Below, one piece after another: positions 1 through 4,813 of a stretch of DNA of 5,616 nt (position 1 is the stretch's first letter; every line of letters begins with the position of its first letter). The DNA comes from JACPRB01 sp964468745 (GTDB lineage Bacteria > Planctomycetota > MHYJ01 > JACPRB01). The translations under genes and the position numbers were made by a program. Below the pieces are notes generated by a model. The model saw nothing but the letters and a program-made list of their open reading frames with translations, made no database searches and was not told the origin of the DNA. The stretch is taken from assembly GCA_964468745.1 (NCBI GenBank), contig CAYXVY010000126.1, positions 1 to 5,616 of the forward strand, given 5' to 3'.

Positions 1-331
1 GGAGGATCAGGCCCGGCTCGGCGGAGAGTTTCCGCGCGAGGGTCTGCGTCAACTTCTTTCCGCTTGGAGAGAGCAGTACAACTTTTGCGTTCTCGCGACC
101 GTTCGCCTTCAGATGGTCCACGGCTCGGAACACCGGGTCGGCCATGATCACCATGCCCGGCCCGCCGCCGTACGGGGGTGCGTCGACCTTATGATGCTTG
201 TCCGTCGAGAAATCCCGCAAATTGACCAAGGTGACTTCGAGAAGTCCCTTTTCCTGGGCAATTTTCAGGATGCTCTCGCGTAGGACGCCCTCGAACATCC
301 CTGGGAAGAGCGTCACAACGTCGATCCGCAT
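1..331 (-). CDS. trmD: tRNA (guanine-N1-)-methyltransferase TrmD, N-terminal part (gene runs off the window)
   Basis: TrmD methylates N1 of G37 next to the anticodon of several tRNAs, using S-adenosylmethionine, and so prevents +1 frameshifting; it is a cytoplasmic SPOUT-fold enzyme. The 110 visible codons begin MRIDVVTLFPGMF, the usual TrmD start. They contain the family signature DAPPYGGGPGMVIMADP at residues 50-66 and the LLSPSGKKLTQ segment at about 86-96, which leads into the trefoil-knot SAM site. The family is usually about 230-260 residues, so over half of the gene lies beyond base 1. The ATG at 331 is chosen because homology starts there and a GGTGGAG Shine-Dalgarno-like sequence lies just upstream. 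The gene is divergent from the cyclic-nucleotide-binding gene and has its own promoter (359-386). rimM, commonly just upstream of trmD, is absent here. Identification is firm. Confidence 0.97.
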   Translation of the reverse strand, partial: MRIDVVTLFPGMFEGVLRESILKIAQEKGLLEVTLVNLRDFSTDKHHKVDAPPYGGGPGMVIMADPVFRAVDHLKANGRENAKVVLLSPSGKKLTQTLARKLSAEPGLIL

Positions 332-358
332 ACTCCACCCCGTCCGGGCAGGTGTGCC

Positions 359-386
359 ATTCTAGGGAGCGACCGGGGTCCGTCAA
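359..386 (-). promoter_or_regulatory. sigma70-type promoter for trmD
   Basis: Read on the minus strand there is TTGACG (386 to 381), a 16-nt spacer, and TAGAAT (364 to 359). This is close to the TTGACA/TATAAT consensus. Transcription should start near 352, giving a leader of about 20 nt that carries GGTGGAG before the ATG at 331. It is the only start in the window for which both a good -35 and a good -10 are visible. The call rests on sequence pattern only. Confidence 0.6.
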
Positions 387-420
387 GTCCTAAATGCTGG
401 ATTGCCGCGCCGCGGACCGC

Positions 421-426
421 TAGATT
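421..426 (+). promoter_or_regulatory. -10 box of a probable leaderless promoter for the cyclic-nucleotide-binding gene
   Basis: TAGATT (421-426) ends 8 nt before the ATG at 435, so transcription would be expected to start at or within a couple of bases of the A of the ATG. There is no Shine-Dalgarno sequence between 400 and 434, and no convincing -35 box at the right distance. The same arrangement recurs at 2109-2114 and 3154-3159, which strengthens the call. It shares the 332-434 intergenic region with the divergent trmD promoter. Confidence 0.5.
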
Positions 427-434
427 GTGCGCGC

Positions 435-1007
435 ATGGCGGGGAAAATCGAGCGCCACCAGAAGTCGTTCGACAAGGATCAGGTCATCCTTGCCGAAGGC
501 TCGCTGCCGAACGCCGAGCTCTACTTCCTGACGAAGGGGCAGGCGATCGCCGAAATGAAGGGGAAGGTCGTCGGCACGATCAAAGCCGGCGAGTGGTTCG
601 GAGAAATAGCCGCCATCCTCGGGACGGTGCGGACGGCGACCGTGCGTGCGTCGACGAAGTGCGACGTGCTTCTCTTCAAGGGGCTTGAAGACTCCGACCT
701 CGACGAAGTCATGCACAAGGACCCGAAGCTGATCCGAAAGCTGATCGCGCAGCTGGCCGCGCGCGTGAAGGAGACGGGCGAACGGCACGCGGGGGAGACG
801 CAGGTTCGCGGCGATCGCATCGCCAAGCTGGAGGGGGCCGTCGCGGGAACGCTCTTCGCTCTCGAGAAGCTCGTCGAGAAGTTCAAGTCGAAGGTGATGC
901 AGGAGGTCTACGATCATCTGAAGGGGACGTCCGGCATCATGACGGGCGACGAAGCAAAGGCCGATTCAAAGTACTTCACGACGTCGAAGCAAAGCATCTG
1001 GAGCTGA
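435..1007 (+). CDS. cyclic-nucleotide-binding-domain protein without a recognised output domain
   Basis: The product is 190 residues. Residues about 11-115 form a CRP/PKA-R-like cyclic-nucleotide-binding beta-roll: KSFDKDQVILAEG is the first strand pair, and FGEIAAILGTVRTATVRA (55-72) matches the phosphate-binding cassette, with the usual Glu57 and Arg66 that contact the ribose and phosphate of cAMP or cGMP. Binding is therefore plausible but not proven. The C-terminal 75 residues are charged and helical, possibly coiled-coil around 127-165. There is no helix-turn-helix, so this does not look like a CRP-type transcription factor. I use the ATG at 435 rather than an in-frame TTG at 402, because homology begins soon after it and a -10 box sits immediately upstream, overlapping what would be coding sequence from the TTG. 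Its TGA overlaps the ATG of the next gene (TGATG), indicating translational coupling. Ligand and partner are unknown. Confidence 0.85.
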   Translation: MAGKIERHQKSFDKDQVILAEGSLPNAELYFLTKGQAIAEMKGKVVGTIKAGEWFGEIAAILGTVRTATVRASTKCDVLLFKGLEDSDLDEVMHKDPKLIRKLIAQLAARVKETGERHAGETQVRGDRIAKLEGAVAGTLFALEKLVEKFKSKVMQEVYDHLKGTSGIMTGDEAKADSKYFTTSKQSIWS

Positions 1008-1915
1008 TGAAGCAACGGTTGCGTCGTCGAGGCGTCGATCACGGCGTCGTGCGCGCGTCACTCCGCGAGACGCGGTGGGACGCAGGCGAGCCGGTGCTGC
1101 TGCGCGGCGTGCTGCACGCACCGCGCGTTGCCTCGTCGATGGCGCTGATGCGCCGGCTGCGGGAGGGTGACGACCTCGCGCACGCGGCCCGCGCGCCGCG
1201 CGGATTCCGCTGGGTGGGGGTGTCGCAGAACGTGTCGGATCCGCTGGAGATGCACAAGCTGCAGGTATCTCCCGCGGGCCTGTACGTGAAAGTAAACTGG
1301 CTGTCGACGCACGCGGGGGACGGATCGCTCCGCCTGCGATTTTCGTACGGTGCTGAGATTCTCGACGACTGGCTCGACGATCCGCGCCGGGCGGCGGCCA
1401 CGATCCGGCTGGTCGAGGGGCTGTTCCCGGAATGCCGGCTCGTGACGCGAGGGCTCGCCCCGCTCGTGCGCGTCTTCCACGGTCGGACGCCGCGGTTCAT
1501 CCAGCCGATCGTCTACTCGAACGCGCCGGGGGGCGGGGCGCTCTTCCACCACGATTACGTACCCGGTCAGGCGGGCGTTCTGTTCACCCAGTTTGTGGGC
1601 TCGACCGGCTGGTTGACGCTTCCGAAGCGCGTGCTCGCGCGGCACGTGCAGGAGCATACGGGGAAGTGGCGCGACACGCGTGCGCTGCTGAAGCGACTCG
1701 ATCAACGCGACGCAGCGCTGGAGCGGCTGATCAATTCGACGCCGTCCTTCACGCGGCGGCTTGCGGCGGACGGCTGGTTCTGGGCGCTTGGGCCGGGCGA
1801 TGCGATCCTCCTGCCGTCGCCGGGCGAGCACGACGTGGCGTGGCACTCCGTCTTCACGCTCGGTCGGGGCGATAACCTGGCGCTGTCTGTGGGGTTCACG
1901 AGCGATCGAGCGTAA
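1007..1915 (+). CDS. hypothetical protein, putative cupin/JmjC-like Fe(II)-dependent oxygenase fold
   Basis: The product is 302 residues and I do not recognise a named family. Its C-terminal half has the layout of a cupin_8/JmjC-type domain. LFHHDY at 179-184 offers an HxD metal pair (His181, Asp183). It is followed by a strand-like FTQFVGSTGWLTLPK segment, then a helical stretch at about 208-250. After that comes GPGDAILLPSPGEHDVAWHS (about 263-281), where His280 (or His275) would be the distal iron ligand, and NLALSVGF closes the barrel. If correct, the protein would be a 2-oxoglutarate/Fe(II)-dependent hydroxylase or demethylase-like enzyme; the substrate is unknown and this is inference from pattern. 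The N-terminal half (1-170) shows no domain I know. There is no signal peptide, so it is probably cytoplasmic. A GGAG at 1000-1003 precedes the ATG, which overlaps the upstream stop. Its own TAA overlaps the next ATG (TAATG). Confidence 0.8.
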   Translation: MKQRLRRRGVDHGVVRASLRETRWDAGEPVLLRGVLHAPRVASSMALMRRLREGDDLAHAARAPRGFRWVGVSQNVSDPLEMHKLQVSPAGLYVKVNWLSTHAGDGSLRLRFSYGAEILDDWLDDPRRAAATIRLVEGLFPECRLVTRGLAPLVRVFHGRTPRFIQPIVYSNAPGGGALFHHDYVPGQAGVLFTQFVGSTGWLTLPKRVLARHVQEHTGKWRDTRALLKRLDQRDAALERLINSTPSFTRRLAADGWFWALGPGDAILLPSPGEHDVAWHSVFTLGRGDNLALSVGFTSDRA

Positions 1916-2094
1916 TGGCCTTCGCCACCTCCGGTCCAATTGGCGTGGACGTGTCCTTCGTCATGGATCTCTACAACCGCAATCCGATGCTGTTTGGAGT
2001 TCTGCTGGCGATCGCCGTCGCGTTTGCTGCCATGATCGGCTGGTTCTCGCTCGATGCCGGCCTGCTTCCGGGGCAGCGCCGCTGGCGCAAGTAG
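1915..2094 (+). CDS. small single-pass membrane protein, 59 aa, hypothetical
   Basis: This short reading frame begins MAFATSGPIGVDVSF and ends QRRWRK before TAG. Its ATG shares a base with the TAA of the preceding gene (TAATG), so translation is probably coupled, and no separate Shine-Dalgarno sequence is evident. One clear hydrophobic helix spans about residues 24-46 (MLFGVLLAIAVAFAAMIGWF core). The strongly basic tail (RRWRK) suggests the C-terminus stays in the cytoplasm and the N-terminus faces the periplasm. A second ATG at codon 17 is a possible alternative start. I know of no family match. It may act as a membrane anchor or partner for the two upstream products, which is inference from the overlap alone. 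It fills what would otherwise be a 206-nt gap. Confidence 0.7.
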   Translation: MAFATSGPIGVDVSFVMDLYNRNPMLFGVLLAIAVAFAAMIGWFSLDAGLLPGQRRWRK

Positions 2095-2108
2095 CGCGGC
2101 CGTACGGT

Positions 2109-2114
2109 TATAAT
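2109..2114 (+). promoter_or_regulatory. consensus -10 box of a probable leaderless promoter for the DUF1624-like gene
   Basis: A perfect TATAAT lies in the 27-nt gap after the small membrane gene and ends 7 nt before the ATG at 2122. The transcript would begin at about the first base of the start codon. No Shine-Dalgarno sequence is convincing (only GAG at 2116-2118), and no good -35 box is seen about 17 nt upstream. Confidence 0.6.
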
Positions 2115-2121
2115 CGAGCGA

Positions 2122-3153
2122 ATGCCCGAAGCCACGGGAGTCCCCGCGAAGCCGACATCCGGTCGCGTCCGTTGCATCGACTGGCTGCGCGGGCTGGCCG
2201 TGCTCGACATGATCATGTGGCATACCGCGGGGTTGCTCAACGATCGACACGACAAGACGACACTCGGCATACTCGCGGGGCTCGTGGCGGCGTCGTTCAT
2301 GTTCGCGGCCGGGTTCGCGATCGCCCTCGTCATGGTGCGATCGTCCGGAGATCCGGCGGCGCGCCGGCGTCGTGCCATCAAGTCGCTCCAACGGATCGGC
2401 GAGGTGCTGCTAGTGGCGCTCGTGCTCAAGTGGATCCTGCGCAGCGGCTACGAATGGGACTGGTGGCGTAAGCTCGACATTCTCTCGACGATCGCGATCA
2501 GCCTTCTGATCGCGTACCCGGTGATGTACGCGGGGGCGAGCCGGCCCGCCCTCGCCGCGGGAATCTGCGGTGCGATCGGCGCGGGCCTCTTCATCGTCGC
2601 TCCGCACGTCCCCGAGAGCCTGTGGGACAAGTTCGTCGTGAAGGGAGGATCCGATTTCGCGCTCGTCCCGTGGGCGGGGTACGTCTTCCTCGGCGCCGCC
2701 GTCGGAGCGATGGGGTCGATGGGGCTGACTGGGTGGGGGTTGGCGGGCCTCTTCACGCTGGGAATGGCGTTCCGATTCCTGCCGTGGGGAGCATGGATAA
2801 TCGGGAACGCCGGCGAGCGCTTCATGATGTTCGGCGGTGTGGCGCTGGGGCTCTACGCCCTGGAGCGGGAGGCGAACGATCGCGGATGGAAGCTCAGCTG
2901 GCCGCCGTTTTCATTCCTTGAGCTGATCGGCACCAGCGCGCTGACGGCGTACGTAGTCCACGTCTGGCTGCTCTACATTCCGACGCCCATCGTAAGGTGG
3001 TCCTACACAGTCGCGTGGTACGGCAAGCTCGGCTGGGGCGGCTACTGGGCGGCCGTCGTCTCGCTTTGGGCCGTGTCGGCGCTCGTCTGCTGGGGATGGC
3101 CCAGGGTGACCGCGGCCGTCGCCGCGCGCCTGCCGTGGAAGAAGCCGGCTTGA
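2122..3153 (+). CDS. multi-pass membrane protein, heparan-alpha-glucosaminide N-acetyltransferase-like (DUF1624) acyltransferase family
   Basis: The product is 343 residues with about ten hydrophobic segments, so it is an integral inner-membrane protein. The start of the first helix, CIDWLRGLAVLDMIMWHTA (18-36), carries the family pattern D-x-x-RG-x5-M-x3-H, with Asp20, Arg23, Met30 and His34. SFMFAAGFAIAL (58-69) matches the second conserved helix, and LVPWAGYVFLGAAVG (about 181-195) matches the conserved PW-G-x4-G region. In eukaryotic HGSNAT this fold moves an acetyl group from cytosolic acetyl-CoA to a sugar on the far side of the membrane. Bacterial members probably acylate an envelope or secreted glycan, but the substrate cannot be read from sequence. 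The protein lacks the long N-terminal luminal domain of HGSNAT. A 16-residue polar lead precedes the first helix, and there is no separate signal peptide. It is followed after 14 nt by ribE, with no evident functional link. Confidence 0.8.
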   Translation: MPEATGVPAKPTSGRVRCIDWLRGLAVLDMIMWHTAGLLNDRHDKTTLGILAGLVAASFMFAAGFAIALVMVRSSGDPAARRRRAIKSLQRIGEVLLVALVLKWILRSGYEWDWWRKLDILSTIAISLLIAYPVMYAGASRPALAAGICGAIGAGLFIVAPHVPESLWDKFVVKGGSDFALVPWAGYVFLGAAVGAMGSMGLTGWGLAGLFTLGMAFRFLPWGAWIIGNAGERFMMFGGVALGLYALEREANDRGWKLSWPPFSFLELIGTSALTAYVVHVWLLYIPTPIVRWSYTVAWYGKLGWGGYWAAVVSLWAVSALVCWGWPRVTAAVAARLPWKKPA

Positions 3154-3159
3154 TATAGT
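3154..3159 (+). promoter_or_regulatory. -10 box of a probable leaderless promoter for ribE
   Basis: TATAGT starts on the base after the TGA stop of the upstream gene and ends 8 nt before the ATG at 3168. Any -35 contact would therefore fall inside the upstream coding sequence; none is obvious. There is no Shine-Dalgarno sequence in the 14-nt gap. There is also no room for an FMN riboswitch leader. Read-through from the upstream gene is also possible. Confidence 0.5.
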
Positions 3160-3167
3160 GTCGCGGC

Positions 3168-3764
3168 ATGTTCACCGGCATTGTTGAAGCGATGGGGCGG
3201 GTACGCGCCATCCGTCGCACGAAAACGGGCGCGCGACTCGATATTGATCTCCCTTTCGAGGCGACTCCCGGCGAGAGCATCGCCGTAAGCGGGACGTGCC
3301 TGACATGGAACGGCGCCGGCTTCGACGTCGTCCCGGAGACGCTGAAGTGCACAACGCTTGGCCGGCTGGCGAAGGGGCATCGGGTCAACATCGAACGCTC
3401 GCTGCGCGCGGGCGACCGGCTCGGCGGGCATTTTGTCATGGGACACGTGGATGCCGTCGGGGACGTGGCGGAAATCGCGCGCGCGAAGAAGGCGGTGACG
3501 CTCTGGGTCGCCGTGCCGGCCTCGTTCTCGCGCTTTCTTGCGCCCAAGGGATCAGTCGCCATCGACGGCGTCAGCCTTACCGTCGTCGACGTCGAAGTCG
3601 ACCGATTCAGCGTTGCGCTCATCCCGTTCACGCTTGCGCACACCACGCTCGGAGCCGCGAGGCGTGGTACGCGCGTCAATCTGGAGGCGGACGTCCTCGC
3701 TCGCTACGCGCGGAATAGCGGCACGGTGAGCAAGGCGTTCTTGCGGCGGGCCGGATTCGTCTAG
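3168..3764 (+). CDS. ribE: riboflavin synthase, alpha chain
   Basis: This enzyme performs the last step of riboflavin synthesis, in which two molecules of 6,7-dimethyl-8-ribityllumazine dismutate to riboflavin and the pyrimidine that lumazine synthase reuses. The 198-residue product (family about 195-220) begins with the hallmark MFTGIVE and has the two tandem lumazine-binding barrels. In repeat 1, SGTCLT (41-46) includes Cys44, the equivalent of catalytic Cys48 of the E. coli enzyme, and GGHFVMGHVD (86-95) follows near the junction. In repeat 2, VAIDGVSLTV (130-139) and LIPFTLAHTTLG are the matching segments. The hairpin after CLT is shorter than in E. coli, and a Ser replaces the usual Asn in the NG-x-CLT motif; neither removes a known essential residue. 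The gene is usually called ribE (ribC in E. coli). No other rib gene is nearby, so this copy stands outside a rib operon. Confidence 0.96.
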   Translation: MFTGIVEAMGRVRAIRRTKTGARLDIDLPFEATPGESIAVSGTCLTWNGAGFDVVPETLKCTTLGRLAKGHRVNIERSLRAGDRLGGHFVMGHVDAVGDVAEIARAKKAVTLWVAVPASFSRFLAPKGSVAIDGVSLTVVDVEVDRFSVALIPFTLAHTTLGAARRGTRVNLEADVLARYARNSGTVSKAFLRRAGFV

Positions 3765-3778
3765 GCTGCTCTGCAGAC

Positions 3779-3791
3779 CCGGACTCTCCGG
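3779..3791. other. small hairpin after ribE, weak terminator candidate
   Basis: CCGGA-CTC-TCCGG is a perfect 5-bp stem with a 3-nt loop, 15 nt past the ribE stop in the 135-nt convergent gap. No T-run follows on either strand, so it is not a standard intrinsic terminator. The rest of the gap (3792-3899) has a second, looser pairing, CTCGG at 3856-3860 with CCGAG at 3876-3880, but no clear gene or terminator. Confidence 0.2.
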
Positions 3792-3899
3792 ATAAACGCC
3801 AAGGCCGCAGACGGGCTTTGGATGAAGAGAGGCCGCCGATGCGACCAGAGGAGAACTCGGCGAGCTCGCGTTTCACCGAGCGAATCTGCGTTCTCGGCG

Positions 3900-4373
3900 T
3901 TAAGCGGGAGGTTTCTGCACGCGCTCGAACTCTTCCATCCGTTTCCGCATTGCCTTGTCGATGGGCACTGTCTTCTTCTCCGCGAAGTCGTACATCACCA
4001 GGACCGTCTTCGCGTCGGCGAAGTGCGTCCCGCCTTCGCCGTATTTGAGGTCGCGATGTGTGCTTGCGGGCTTCGGCGCGGCAGGCTTGTCGCCGTCGAT
4101 CGAGTAGCTGAACTCGAACGACGAGTTGCCGATCTTCGAGACCCAGACGGACACAACGACGTGGTCGCGCCATGTGGCAGCGGCCCGGAAGTCGATCTCC
4201 GTGCGCGCGAGCATGAACGGAAACAGGTCGTAGGCCCCGGCGAACGCCGTCCAGTACGCCTCCCGCGCGTTCTCAAGCCACGTCGAATAGACCGCGTTGT
4301 TGACGTGGCCCAGCGCATCCTGGTCGCGCCAGATGGGCTTGATCCGCAGTGTGAGCGGCTGCGACTGGCTCAT
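3900..4373 (-). CDS. acyl-CoA thioesterase, hotdog fold (4HBT/YbgC-FatB-like)
   Basis: The product is 157 residues, the normal size for a single-hotdog thioesterase that hydrolyses acyl-CoA to free acid and CoA in the cytoplasm. WRDQDALGHVNNAVYSTWLE (15-34) is the family signature: Asp19 is the expected catalytic acid, GHVNN begins the central helix, and ENAREAYW continues it. Later strands (ARTEIDFRAAATW, VVVSVWVSKIG, SSFEFSYSI) and VLVMYDFAEKKTVPI match the usual order. An Ala/Pro-rich, charged stretch of about 20 residues (PAAPKPASTHRDLKYGEGG and following) sits before the last strands and is longer than usual. The start at 4373 is supported by homology, a strong AAGGTGG Shine-Dalgarno sequence (4381-4375) and the ATGA overlap with mscL. 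Open frame continues upstream past this ATG, but it is a shadow of mscL and the DUF481 gene. Chain-length preference is unknown. Confidence 0.9.
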   Translation of the reverse strand: MSQSQPLTLRIKPIWRDQDALGHVNNAVYSTWLENAREAYWTAFAGAYDLFPFMLARTEIDFRAAATWRDHVVVSVWVSKIGNSSFEFSYSIDGDKPAAPKPASTHRDLKYGEGGTHFADAKTVLVMYDFAEKKTVPIDKAMRKRMEEFERVQKPPA

Positions 4374-4804
4374 GCCACCTTGAGTTCGCTCGTGCAGTGG
4401 GCGCAGCGCGTCGCGCGAATCGCGACCGACGAACAACAGTGCGGACACTCCTTCGTGTTGGCCGGGGGAGGAGCAGGCGGCGGCGCCTGCTTCCGCATCT
4501 TGTTCATCGCCTTGATCATGAGGAAGATCGCTAAGGCGACGAGCACGAAGTCGATCGTCGCGTTGACGAACGAACCATAGTTGAGCGTGATCGCCTTGCC
4601 CGCTGCGTCGGTTCCAATCTGGAGGACCTTTTCCTTCATGTCGAGGCGGCCCAGCATCAGGCCCAGCGGGGGCATCATGACGTCCGCGACGAAAGAAGAC
4701 ACGATCTTGCCGAACGCCGTGCCGATGATGATGCCGACGGCCATGTCGAGGACGTTGCCCTTCATGGCGAATTCTCTGAACTCCCGGAAGAATGCCTTGA
4801 TCAT
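4370..4804 (-). CDS. mscL: large-conductance mechanosensitive channel MscL with C-terminal zinc ribbon
   Basis: MscL is a homopentameric inner-membrane pore that opens under membrane tension and releases solutes during hypo-osmotic shock. The 144-residue product has the amphipathic N-terminal helix (IKAFFREFREFAMKGNVLD), then TM1 with the gate region DMAVGIIIGTAFGKIVSSFV (20-39). DVMMPPLGL follows TM1, then a periplasmic loop with TDAAGKAITLNYG (65-77), and TM2 at about 79-99. After a Pro/Ala linker (107-115) there is a tail with two Cys pairs, C120-x2-C123 and C134-x2-C137, a zinc-ribbon pattern. E. coli MscL (about 136 residues) instead ends in a helical bundle. The start at 4804 has an AGGGAG Shine-Dalgarno sequence that overlaps the stop codon of the upstream DUF481 gene, 9 nt away. 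The stop overlaps the thioesterase start (ATGA). The three genes are probably one transcript. Confidence 0.96.
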   Translation of the reverse strand: MIKAFFREFREFAMKGNVLDMAVGIIIGTAFGKIVSSFVADVMMPPLGLMLGRLDMKEKVLQIGTDAAGKAITLNYGSFVNATIDFVLVALAIFLMIKAMNKMRKQAPPPAPPPANTKECPHCCSSVAIRATRCAHCTSELKVA

Positions 4805-4813
4805 GCGCGCTCC

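Noticed and set aside
360..371. Shared 12-mer TTCTAGGGAGCG at 360-371 (plus) and 4819-4808 (minus)
   Set aside because: The two copies have unrelated contexts: one in the trmD promoter region, one spanning a stop codon and the mscL Shine-Dalgarno sequence. The match does not extend, so it is probably coincidence.
402..434. TTG start at 402 for the cyclic-nucleotide-binding gene
   Set aside because: The eleven added residues resemble no family sequence, and the likely -10 box lies inside them. ATG 435 fits the protein family better.
1058..1939. Long minus-strand open frame (293 codons) opposite the cupin-like gene
   Set aside because: Its translation is dominated by Arg, Pro and His with no recognisable motif, typical of the antisense frame of a GC-rich gene. 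The plus-strand gene has coupled overlaps and motif support.
1761..2471. Plus-strand open frame of 236 codons across the small membrane gene and the start of the DUF1624-like gene
   Set aside because: It is low-complexity, Arg-rich sequence in the wrong frame of three better-supported genes, with no motif.
3154..3167. FMN riboswitch before ribE
   Set aside because: Only 14 nt separate the genes and the promoter appears leaderless, so there is no space for an RFN element.
3765..3899. Possible RNA gene or terminator in the convergent gap
   Set aside because: Only short stems without T-runs are present and no conserved RNA pattern is recognisable; one hairpin is listed at low confidence.
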